Shown one piece after another: positions 8,947 to 16,084 of a stretch of 35,159 bases of DNA. Numbering within the stretch: position 1 is the stretch's first letter; each line of letters begins with the position of its first letter. The notes below the pieces were generated by a model that searched no databases, was not told where the DNA came from, and worked only from the letters and a program-made list of their open reading frames with translations. Origin of the DNA: an uncultured Eubacteriales bacterium. GTDB taxonomy: Bacteria > Bacillota > Clostridia > Oscillospirales > CAG-272. The stretch covers positions 1 to 35,159 of the forward strand of contig URCP01000022.1 in assembly GCA_900546315.1 (NCBI GenBank). Reading direction: 5' to 3'. A program made the position numbers and the translations under genes.

Positions 8947-9112
8947 AGATAAAATCCGGGAGTCCGGGGAGCTTTTCAAAAATCCCCGGATCGCCGGAAT
9001 TTTCGCGTACTATCGCAGTAACGCTTTTGCGTATCAAAAAATTAAATCGATTTAATTTCCCGCGCCCTTTCTTAAGCTTGTTTTTGTATGAAGTTTGAGA
9101 AAAGGGAGGGGT
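8947..9112. other. Intergenic region upstream of rhaB with hairpin and 20-bp palindrome
   Basis: A perfect hairpin TCCGGGGA (8963-8970) / TCCCCGGA (8983-8990) follows the isomerase gene. It has no T tract, so any role as a terminator would be weak. The 20-base palindrome at 9039-9058 is listed separately. No gene is visible. Confidence 0.5.
9027..9058 (+). promoter_or_regulatory. Perfect 20-bp palindromic operator over a possible rhaB promoter
   Basis: Bases 9039-9058 form an exact palindrome with centre TCGA and AT-rich arms (TTAAATCGATTTAA core). This shape, with a central CG flanked by A and T tracts, resembles operators of LacI-family sugar repressors. A possible promoter overlaps it: TTGCGT (9027-9032), 18 bases, TTTAAT (9051-9056). 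No LacI-type gene is in the window. Confidence 0.5.
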
Positions 9113-9156
9113 GCGGGGAGGGAAAAAACCTTTTCAAAGGGTTTTTCCCTCCCCGC
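9101..9156. repeat. G-tract hairpin element 2 (upstream of rhaB)
   Basis: A 15-bp perfect stem (9113-9127 with 9142-9156) is capped by a mismatch and a CCTTT/AAAGG inner stem. An extra G-rich block (GGGAGGGGTGC) precedes it. It ends 5 bases before the rhaB ribosome binding site (9162-9169). It shares its build with element 3 read on the opposite strand. Confidence 0.8.
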
Positions 9157-9175
9157 TTAACAAAGGAGGATAATT

Positions 9176-10660
9176 ATGGCAGATCTGAAGATGCTGGCTA
9201 TTGATCTTGGGGCTTCGAGTGGGCGCGGGATCATCGGGCGGTTTGACGGAGAGAGGTTGACGCTGGAGGAGAATCATCGGTTTCCGAGTGATCCGGTGAC
9301 TGTCGCCGGGACGTTTTCATGGGATATTCTGAGGATATTCTTTGAGATTAAGCAGGCTATCAATAAGTGCGCGCTTTCGGCGGATAAGGATATTTCGACT
9401 ATCGGTATTGATACCTGGGGTGTGGATTACGGACTGCTCGATAAGAACGGGAAGCTGATTAAGAATCCGGTGCATTACCGGGATACTAGGACGGTCGGGA
9501 TACAGGATTACGCGGAGCGGTTTATGCCGAGGAAGAGGCTGTATGAGATTACGGGTATACAGTTCTGCGATTTCAATACGGTGTGGCAGCTTTGCGCGGA
9601 GATGAGGGATAATCCGGAGCTTGTCGGGATTGCCGATAAGATGCTGAATATTCCGGATCTTCTGAATTATTTCCTGACCGGGAAGATGCAGAGTGAGTAT
9701 ACGATTGCTTCCACCGGCGCGCTGCTTGACGCGAGGACCGGGGATTGGTCGCGGGAGATTATTGACGCGTTCGGGATTCCGGAGAGGTTGTTTGCTCCGA
9801 TTGTCAAGCCGGGGACGGTTGTCGGGCCTTTGCTTGATTCGATCAAGGAGGAGGTCGGGGATATCCGCGCGAATGTGGTAAATGTGGCGTCGCATGACAC
9901 GGCTTCGGCTGTCGTCGCGGTGCCGGCTGTCAGGGGGCAGGATTTCATATTCATTTCGTCCGGAACATGGTCGCTTATGGGTACCGAGACAATGTCGCCT
10001 ATCATCACTGATAAGTCGTTTAAGTATAACTTCACGAATGAGGGCGGTTTCGGCGGTTCGATACGGTTCCTCAAGAATATCATGGGTCTGTGGCTTGAGC
10101 AGGAGTCCCGCCGTCAGTGGAAGCGCGAGGGTAAGGTGTTCTCGTTCGACGAGCTGTCGAATGCCGCTATGGCGTCGAAGCCTTGCCAGTGCATAATCAA
10201 CCCCGACGACCCGGCGTTCGGTGTTCCGGGCAACCTTCCGAAGGCTATGCGTGAGTATTGCGAGAGAACCGGACAGCATATTCCGGAGAACGAGGGCGAG
10301 ATTGTCCGCGCGATATTCGATTCGCTCGCGCTCAGATACAGGTGGGCGGTCGAGGCTATCGACGATATGAGGGGGACGAGGATTCCGTTCATCAATATCG
10401 TCGGAGGCGGAACCAAGGAGGAGCCGCTGTCCCAGCTCTGCGCCGACGCGTGCGCGCGACCGGTTCTCGCGGGACCGGTCGAGGCTACCGCTATCGGAAA
10501 TCTCGCGGTGCAGGCGATATCCTGCGGCGAGATAAAGGATCTCGCCGAGGCGCGTGAGGTTGTCCGCAATTCCTTCGAGGTGAAGAGCTACGAGCCGCAC
10601 GGAGACAAGGATATGTGGGACGACGCTTACGGGCGCTTCAGGAAGCTCATCGGCGAATAA
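9176..10660 (+). CDS. rhaB: Rhamnulokinase
   Basis: 494 aa FGGY-family carbohydrate kinase that phosphorylates L-rhamnulose to L-rhamnulose 1-phosphate. RhaB hallmarks are the N-terminal DLGASSGR phosphate loop, GIDTWGVDYGLLD, the HYRDTRT block, and the ATPase-fold blocks FISSGTWSLMGTE and NIVGGGTKE. The ATG is 6 bases after AAAGGAGG (9162-9169). Third positions in the first third are almost entirely G or T (39 of 48 in codons 2-49) and become mixed after about 10050, a gradient inside one gene. Rhamnose isomerase lies two genes downstream; no rhaD aldolase is present in the window. Confidence 0.94.
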   Translation: MADLKMLAIDLGASSGRGIIGRFDGERLTLEENHRFPSDPVTVAGTFSWDILRIFFEIKQAINKCALSADKDISTIGIDTWGVDYGLLDKNGKLIKNPVHYRDTRTVGIQDYAERFMPRKRLYEITGIQFCDFNTVWQLCAEMRDNPELVGIADKMLNIPDLLNYFLTGKMQSEYTIASTGALLDARTGDWSREIIDAFGIPERLFAPIVKPGTVVGPLLDSIKEEVGDIRANVVNVASHDTASAVVAVPAVRGQDFIFISSGTWSLMGTETMSPIITDKSFKYNFTNEGGFGGSIRFLKNIMGLWLEQESRRQWKREGKVFSFDELSNAAMASKPCQCIINPDDPAFGVPGNLPKAMREYCERTGQHIPENEGEIVRAIFDSLALRYRWAVEAIDDMRGTRIPFINIVGGGTKEEPLSQLCADACARPVLAGPVEATAIGNLAVQAISCGEIKDLAEAREVVRNSFEVKSYEPHGDKDMWDDAYGRFRKLIGE

Positions 10661-10669
10661 TATATCATC

Positions 10670-11671
10670 ATGGGAAAACATAACGAGACCGAGAGGTATT
10701 TCTCAAAAAAGAGCACGATAGTCGCCGGAAGCGCTTCGGACGAGAATACCTGCATACGCCGCTTCGACGACACGGGCGTTTATTTCAGAAATTTCACATG
10801 TGACAGCGGGCGCGGCGGGGAGCCGGTCGAGATACTCCAGATCACGGATATGCACTTCAATCTCTGTGACGCGGAGGATCTCCGTGACCCCGAGCTCGCC
10901 CTGACGCATAAGTGCCGGAAGTGGAACGCGGAAGGCGTGTCGGCGATATCTGCGGAGAAGGCGATGGATTTATCGAAGTATTTCGATAAGACAATTATCA
11001 CCGGCGACACTATGGATTATCTATCGCACGGCGCGGCGGAGATGCTTCGTGAGTATATCTGGGACGTCGATCCGGACGCGCTCGTGACCCTCGGCGGGCA
11101 TGAGCTGACAAAAGAGATGGAGACCGGCGAGCCCGACAGGACGCCGCTCTCCGAACGGCTCGCGTATCTTGAGAAGATATGGCGGCACGATATGCACTAT
11201 CATTCCGAGGTGATCGGCGGGAAGGTTCTCGCCGTCGCGCTCGACAACAGTCAGTCGAAGTATCTTGACCGCCAGATACCGCTTCTCAGGGAGGACATCG
11301 ACAGGGCGAGGAAAGACGGACTCGTGATTCTGATCTTCGAGCACGAGCCGCTGTCCACCGGATTCCCGGAGGACGCTTCTGTGAAGGCGATAAAGAGATA
11401 TGACCCCGAGAGCGTCAATTATTATTCCGGCTCCCTCATCGGTTCGGCGGAGAGAAACGACGACCCGGCGACACGGGAGATCTATGACATGATCACCCAC
11501 AGCGCGGACGTGATACGCGGAATTTTCTGCGGGCATGAGCATAGCGCGTTCTTCACGAAGATCAGAGCCTTCACGCCGGACGGGAAAGAGACCTTCATCC
11601 CTCAGCCGGTGCTCGAGGGCAATGTTTATGACGGTCAGGCCGGACACGTCATGCGAATTACAGTACATTAA
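10670..11671 (+). CDS. Calcineurin-like metallophosphoesterase in the rhamnose operon
   Basis: 333 aa. Metallophosphoesterase motifs appear in order: D60-x-H62 (in QITDMHFN), G112-D113, then GGHE at 142-145, H225 (in FEHEP) and GHEH at 288-291. The third motif is normally GN(H/D)E; here the metal-bridging Asn is replaced by Gly143, while the other ligands are intact. No signal peptide or membrane helix is seen, so it should be cytoplasmic. It lies between rhaB (9-base gap) and rhaA (24-base gap), suggesting a substrate linked to this sugar pathway. That is inference. No good ribosome binding site precedes the ATG. Confidence 0.85.
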   Translation: MGKHNETERYFSKKSTIVAGSASDENTCIRRFDDTGVYFRNFTCDSGRGGEPVEILQITDMHFNLCDAEDLRDPELALTHKCRKWNAEGVSAISAEKAMDLSKYFDKTIITGDTMDYLSHGAAEMLREYIWDVDPDALVTLGGHELTKEMETGEPDRTPLSERLAYLEKIWRHDMHYHSEVIGGKVLAVALDNSQSKYLDRQIPLLREDIDRARKDGLVILIFEHEPLSTGFPEDASVKAIKRYDPESVNYYSGSLIGSAERNDDPATREIYDMITHSADVIRGIFCGHEHSAFFTKIRAFTPDGKETFIPQPVLEGNVYDGQAGHVMRITVH

Positions 11672-11695
11672 TTTCAATTTTCAAGGAGAAATAAC

Positions 11696-12949
11696 ATGAG
11701 CAGCACAACAAAGGCATACGAGCTCGCGAAGGAGCTCTACGCGTCGATAGGAGTCGACACCGACAAAGCGATTGAGAGACTCGAGAAGATCCCGGTATCC
11801 ATGCACTGCTGGCAGGGCGACGACGTCCGCGGCTTCGAGAACCCGGACGGCGACCTCACCGGCGGTATCCAGACGACCGGCAACTACCCCGGAAGAGCCA
11901 CCACCATCGATGAGCTGAGAGCCGACTTCGAAAAAGCCATCTCCCTCATCCCCGGCAAGAAGAGAATGAACCTCCACGCGATCTATCTCGACGCGCAGGG
12001 CGAAAAGGTTGACCGCGACCAGATCGAACCGAAGCACTTCGCGTCCTGGGTCGACTGGGCGAAGAAGACCGGCGTCATGCTCGACTTCAACCCGACCTGC
12101 TTCTCTCACCCGCTGAGCGCTTCCGGCTTCACCCTCTCGAGCGCCGACGAAGGCATCCGCGCCTTCTGGATCGAGCACTGCAAGCGCTCCAGAATAATCG
12201 CTGAGTATTTTGGACGTGAGCTCGGCGAAACTGCCTGCACCAACCACTGGATCCCAGATGGCTTCAAGGACATTCCGGTTGACCGCTACGCGTGGAGGGA
12301 GCGCCTCATCGATTCCTACGATAAGATATTCGCTGGTCAGGACACGAAACTCAACCTGAACTCGGTCGAAAGCAAAGTCTTCGGAATCGGCGCAGAGTCC
12401 TGCACTATCGGCTCCCTCGAAATGTGCCTCGGCTACGCGGTGAAGAACAACATCATGCTCACCCTCGACACCGGTCACTTCCACCCGACCGAAGTCGTCT
12501 CCGACAAGATTTCGTCCGCGCTCCTCTTCCTGAACGACGTAATGCTCCACGTCTCCCGCCCGGTACGCTGGGACTCCGACCACGTAGTCATCTTCGACGA
12601 CGAACTCAAATACATCTCTCAGGAAATCATCCGCGGCAACTTCGAAAAGCGCGTCCACATCGGACTCGACTTCTTTGACGCCTCCATCAACCGCATCGCT
12701 GCGTGGGTAATCGGCACCAGAAACATGCAGAAAGCCCTCATGTACGCCCTCCTCGAGCCGACCGAAAAGCTGAGGAAGCTCGAAGTCGAAGGCGACTACA
12801 CCTCCAGACTCGCCCTCCTCGAAGAATACAAATCCTACCCGTTCGCAGCCGTATGGGACTACTACTGCGAAAAGAACAACGTTCCGGTCCGCGACGCTTG
12901 GCTCGCCGAAGTCAAGAAATACGAAGCCGACGTGCTCAGCAAGAGATAA
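11696..12949 (+). CDS. rhaA: L-rhamnose isomerase
   Basis: 417 aa, the expected length, converting L-rhamnose to L-rhamnulose with divalent metal ions. Recognised by the N-terminal MHCWQGDDV...GGIQTTGNYPG block, the LDFNPTCFSHP segment, TNHWIPDG and LDTGHFHPTE, which hold metal and catalytic residues. AAGGAG (11681-11686) lies 9 bases before the ATG. It is the last gene of the operon, ending 9 bases before G-tract element 3. Third positions are strongly C/A, the opposite of rhaB. Confidence 0.95.
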   Translation: MSSTTKAYELAKELYASIGVDTDKAIERLEKIPVSMHCWQGDDVRGFENPDGDLTGGIQTTGNYPGRATTIDELRADFEKAISLIPGKKRMNLHAIYLDAQGEKVDRDQIEPKHFASWVDWAKKTGVMLDFNPTCFSHPLSASGFTLSSADEGIRAFWIEHCKRSRIIAEYFGRELGETACTNHWIPDGFKDIPVDRYAWRERLIDSYDKIFAGQDTKLNLNSVESKVFGIGAESCTIGSLEMCLGYAVKNNIMLTLDTGHFHPTEVVSDKISSALLFLNDVMLHVSRPVRWDSDHVVIFDDELKYISQEIIRGNFEKRVHIGLDFFDASINRIAAWVIGTRNMQKALMYALLEPTEKLRKLEVEGDYTSRLALLEEYKSYPFAAVWDYYCEKNNVPVRDAWLAEVKKYEADVLSKR

Positions 12950-12958
12950 AGATTCGCA

Positions 12959-13010
12959 GGGGGGGGGGAACCTCGTTTTAAAGAGGTTTTGCGCCCCCGG
13001 GCCCCCCGCG
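12959..13010. repeat. G-tract hairpin element 3 (after rhaA)
   Basis: Ten G (12959-12968), then AACCTC (12969-12974) and GAGGTT (12983-12988) around an 8-base loop, then C tracts at 12994-12998 and 13002-13007. Read on the - strand it aligns with element 2: GAAAA, G-rich block, AAAACCT, A/T centre, AGGTT or GGGTTTTT, C tract. It could terminate the rhamnose operon. Confidence 0.75.
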
Positions 13011-13075
13011 TTTTCAGAAACATTAAAAAAAACGGCCGGGGAACCCCACGGACGTTTTTTGTCGTTCACGGTGTA

Positions 13076-13104
13076 TTGACAACAAGAGGCGAATGTGATA
13101 TAAT
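13076..13104 (+). promoter_or_regulatory. Consensus promoter for the small Cys protein and nnrED
   Basis: Perfect TTGACA (13076-13081), 17 bases, perfect TATAAT (13099-13104), with an extended TGA before the -10. It is the best match to a housekeeping promoter in the window. Confidence 0.88.
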
Positions 13105-13144
13105 ATTATCAAAATACCGAAGATGCGAAAGGATTGGACACTTC

Positions 13145-13348
13145 ATGAAAAAAGATGACGACGAAGACAAAGTCTGCGAATACTGCCGGAGAGCCATACG
13201 CGTCGCCGACACCGGCGACATGCTCTGCGAAAAACGCGGAGTCGTCCCCGGCGGCTTCTCCTGCCGCAGATTCGTCTACGACCCACTCAAACGCGTCCCG
13301 CGCAGAATGAAAATACTCATTCCCGACGAGATCATAACCGATATATGA
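13145..13348 (+). CDS. Small conserved-looking cysteine protein, 67 aa
   Basis: Short protein beginning MKKDDDED, with CEYC, then single cysteines in MLCEKRGVV and FSCRRF, giving four Cys that could form a zinc knuckle. It ends with a YDPLKRVPRR motif and a hydrophobic tail. I recall similar small proteins in Clostridia genomes, without known function. The ATG is preceded by GAAAGG (13127-13132), and a consensus promoter lies 40 bases upstream. The next gene starts 15 bases downstream, so the two are co-transcribed. Third positions are nearly all C or A. Confidence 0.78.
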   Translation: MKKDDDEDKVCEYCRRAIRVADTGDMLCEKRGVVPGGFSCRRFVYDPLKRVPRRMKILIPDEIITDI

Positions 13349-13363
13349 AAGGAGCCCCGCCAT

Positions 13364-14914
13364 ATGCTTGAAGTCGTCTCAACAGACACAATGCGCCGCA
13401 GCGACACCGCAATGAGCGAAAAAGGCGTAAACTCAAAGGAACTCATGTGCCGCGCCGGTCAAGCCATCTTTGAAACCGTCAGAAAGCTGAACCTCTGGAA
13501 GCCGCCCGTGGCGGTCATTTGCGGACCCGGAAACAACGGCGGCGACGGATACGCGCTCGCCTCCCTCCTGAACCTCGCCGACATCGACTGCGTCATATTC
13601 GCCCTGTCAGACAAGGTCACGGAGACAAGCAGACCTTTTCTCGACGCGGCGATCGGTCTCGGAACGAAAATGACGCGGAATATAGATGAATTGACTCCCG
13701 GACGCTTCGGGACTGTCGTCGACTGCATATTCGGCACCGGCTTCAAAGGCGCGCCGAAGGAACCGTATCTCACGGCGATCAGAAAGATAAACGAAAGCGG
13801 CGCTTATATAATCTCGGTCGACATCAACAGCGGTCTCGGAGGAGACAGCGGCATCGCGGACGGCGAGGTGGTCCGCTCCGATCTCACGGTGTCGATAGGC
13901 TGCCGCAAGAGCGGTCTGTACATGAACTATGCCAAGGACTATATAAAAAAGCTCGTGAACTGCGACATTGGAATAGACCTCCTCGACGAACCGGCAAGGC
14001 TTATCGACGCCCCGGCGATAAAGCGGCTTTTCGTAAGGGAAGAGCACAACACGAACAAAGGCGATTTCGGCTACGTCGCCCTGATCGGCGGCTCGCCCGA
14101 ATACAGCGGCGCCGCCAAGCTCGCGAACCTGTCGCTGTCCGCCCTGCGCTCCGGCGCCGGGGTGGCGAAGCTTGCGGTTCCGAAGAGTCTTTCGGACGCC
14201 GTACTGCCGTATATTCTCGAGAGCACACTGTTCCCGCTTGATGACAGAGACGGGAAATATGTCTTCAACGAGGACACCGCCGCAAAGCTCCTCTCGCACA
14301 CGAGGGCGGCGGCGATAGGCATGGGCATGGGGCGGAGCGATGAGGTCGCGAAGCTCATAGACTACGCGCTGACAAAATATGACGGACGGCTCATCATCGA
14401 CGCCGACGGACTTAACACTCTCGCGGGGATGGACGGGGAAAAGCTGAAAAAAGCCGCCTGCCGCGTCATCCTTACCCCGCATCCGAAGGAGTTCGAGCGG
14501 ATTTCCGGGATAAAGTTTGAGGAGTTCCGCTATGACATTCCTGGAGCGGCGAAACGCTTCGCGGAAGAGAACAATGTCATCCTTCTGCTCAAGGGCGCGG
14601 CTACCGTTATCACCGACGGAAAGTCAACCTATATCGTCGACCGCGGCTGCACGGGAATGTCAACCGCGGGGAGCGGGGACGTGCTCTCGGGCATACTCGC
14701 CGGTATCTGCGGATATGTGAAGGACGAGGACCTGACGCTCGGCGTCGCGGCGGGAGCGTATCTGAACGGCCGCGCGGGAGAGCTCGCTCAGGAGAATATA
14801 TCCGCGGTATCGATGCTGTCCGGCGACACCGTAGCGCATATTCCGGACGCCGTGCGGGAGATACTCGCGGCGGGGGACGAGAGCGCTTCCGAACCCCGAT
14901 GGGGCGAAATATGA
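13364..14914 (+). CDS. nnr: Bifunctional NAD(P)HX epimerase / ADP-dependent NAD(P)HX dehydratase
   Basis: 516 aa fusion that repairs hydrated NADH and NADPH. The N-terminal YjeF_N epimerase domain (about 1-210) shows CGPGNNGGDG from residue 53. The C-terminal ribokinase-like dehydratase (about 225-505) shows LIGGSPEYSGA, DADGLN, LTPHPKEF and AGSGDVLSG with the catalytic Asp439. In Firmicutes this protein is often linked to acpS or alr; here it follows a small Cys protein. AAAGGAG directly follows the previous stop codon. Codon use shifts from C/A-rich at the 5' end to balanced by about residue 70. Confidence 0.94.
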   Translation: MLEVVSTDTMRRSDTAMSEKGVNSKELMCRAGQAIFETVRKLNLWKPPVAVICGPGNNGGDGYALASLLNLADIDCVIFALSDKVTETSRPFLDAAIGLGTKMTRNIDELTPGRFGTVVDCIFGTGFKGAPKEPYLTAIRKINESGAYIISVDINSGLGGDSGIADGEVVRSDLTVSIGCRKSGLYMNYAKDYIKKLVNCDIGIDLLDEPARLIDAPAIKRLFVREEHNTNKGDFGYVALIGGSPEYSGAAKLANLSLSALRSGAGVAKLAVPKSLSDAVLPYILESTLFPLDDRDGKYVFNEDTAAKLLSHTRAAAIGMGMGRSDEVAKLIDYALTKYDGRLIIDADGLNTLAGMDGEKLKKAACRVILTPHPKEFERISGIKFEEFRYDIPGAAKRFAEENNVILLLKGAATVITDGKSTYIVDRGCTGMSTAGSGDVLSGILAGICGYVKDEDLTLGVAAGAYLNGRAGELAQENISAVSMLSGDTVAHIPDAVREILAAGDESASEPRWGEI

Positions 14915-14923
14915 TCTGAAAAC

Positions 14924-15012
14924 ATGACCGTTATCCTGTGGACAGTTGTCTGTGGAAATGTAAAGTGGAGTTTTCCGGACGCTGAGCCTTCCGGGGTTAC
15001 GGTCATTTTTTC
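14924..15012 (+). terminator. Branched terminator after nnr
   Basis: Outer arms ATGACCGT (14924-14931) and ACGGTCAT (14999-15006) run directly into seven T (15006-15012). Inside are two small hairpins, ACAG/CTGT (14942-14953) and CCGGA/TCCGG (14975-14994). The wide outer loop makes it an unusual terminator, but the T tract after the closing arm supports the role. Confidence 0.5.
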
Positions 15013-15036
15013 CCTGTATTACGGGCTTTTCGCGAT

Positions 15037-15091
15037 TTGACATCGATTTTACATAGTGAGCCTTTTTCATTTTACACGCCTACGGTATGAT
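15037..15091 (+). promoter_or_regulatory. PhoP-box-like repeats and promoter of pstS
   Basis: TTGACA (15037-15042) and TTTACA (15048-15053) are spaced exactly 11 bases apart, start to start, the arrangement of Firmicute PhoP boxes (TTHACA-N5-TTHACA, with one G). A third half-site TTTACA lies at 15071-15076, about two turns further on. A -10 candidate TATGAT (15086-15091) follows with no good -35, as expected for an activated promoter. The regulator pair phoP-phoR is encoded downstream in the same cluster. Confidence 0.7.
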
Positions 15092-15149
15092 ATAGATGTA
15101 CCACAGATAAGGCAAATAAAAAATCAGAAAATGAAGGAGATACTTCAAA

Positions 15150-15965
15150 ATGAAAATCAGAAACATAATCGCGCTCGCACTCATGGCGTCTGTCACGGCG
15201 CTCTCCGCCATAGGCTGCTCGGAGAAGACCACCGGAACCGTCTCGACCGACGGCTCGACGTCGATGGAAAAGGTCATCGGCGCTCTCGGCGAGTCTTTCA
15301 TGGAACAGAACAAGGGCGTGACCTTTACATATAACCCGACCGGCTCCGGTTCCGGAATCTCCGCTGTGTCCGAGGGACGCTGCGACATAGGTCTCTCGAG
15401 CCGCGCGCTCAAGGACGACGAGAAGGCGGGAGGTCTCACCGAGACTGTCCTCGCTTACGACGGCATCGCGATCATCGTCAACAATGAAAACAAGGTCGAG
15501 GATCTCACCCTTGACCAGATAGCGAAGATCTACACCGGTGAGATCACCGACTGGTCCGAGGTCGGCGGCGGCTCCGGCGAGATCGTTCTCATCGGACGTG
15601 AAGCCGGAAGCGGCACGCGTGACGGCTTCGAGTCGATCACGAACACCAAGGACTCCTGCAAGTATCGTCAGGAGCTTACTTCCACCGGCGACGTCATCAC
15701 GACCGTTTCACAGAACCCGAACGCGATAGGCTACGCGTCTCTCGCGGCTGTCAAGGACACCGTCAAAGCGCTCAAGGTCGGCGGCGTGACTCCTGCTGAG
15801 GCAACCGTCAAGGACGGCAGCTACGTTGTCCAGCGTCCGTTCGTGCTTGTCACGAAGACCGGAACCACGCTCTCTGACGCGGCTCAGAAGTTCTTCGACT
15901 ACGCGACCTCGAAGGACGCGGCCGGCATAATCTCCGCGGCTGGCGCTGTTGCGGCTAACGGCTGA
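15150..15965 (+). CDS. pstS: Phosphate-binding lipoprotein PstS
   Basis: 271 aa phosphate-binding protein of the high-affinity Pst ABC transporter, anchored outside the membrane. The lipoprotein signal peptide ends in ALSAIGC. Phosphate-binding signatures are STDGSTSMEKV, NPTGSGSGI and REAGSGTRDGFE. AAGGAG (15134-15139) lies 10 bases before the ATG. An intrinsic terminator-like hairpin follows the stop codon, which would give more PstS than membrane components. Confidence 0.96.
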   Translation: MKIRNIIALALMASVTALSAIGCSEKTTGTVSTDGSTSMEKVIGALGESFMEQNKGVTFTYNPTGSGSGISAVSEGRCDIGLSSRALKDDEKAGGLTETVLAYDGIAIIVNNENKVEDLTLDQIAKIYTGEITDWSEVGGGSGEIVLIGREAGSGTRDGFESITNTKDSCKYRQELTSTGDVITTVSQNPNAIGYASLAAVKDTVKALKVGGVTPAEATVKDGSYVVQRPFVLVTKTGTTLSDAAQKFFDYATSKDAAGIISAAGAVAANG

Positions 15966-16004
15966 TGGAAAAACAAATTTCGGAAAAGTCCGGAAAGATA
16001 CTGC

Positions 16005-16040
16005 CCGGGACCGCCGTGACCGGGCGGTCCCGGTCTTTTG
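16005..16040 (+). terminator. Terminator/attenuator between pstS and pstC
   Basis: A perfect 11-bp GC-rich stem, 16005-16015 with 16023-16033, has a 7-base loop and is followed by TCTTTTG. It lies in the 119-base gap between the pstS stop and the preferred pstC start. Partial read-through would set the PstS excess over PstCAB. Confidence 0.75.
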
Positions 16041-16084
16041 TCAGTGAAAACGAGACCGGCAGGAGCGGTGAGGAAGAGTTGAAG

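Noticed and set aside
11681..13069. 462-codon open frame on the - strand across rhaA
   Set aside because: Antisense of rhaA and reads through the G-tract hairpin; no protein family resemblance.
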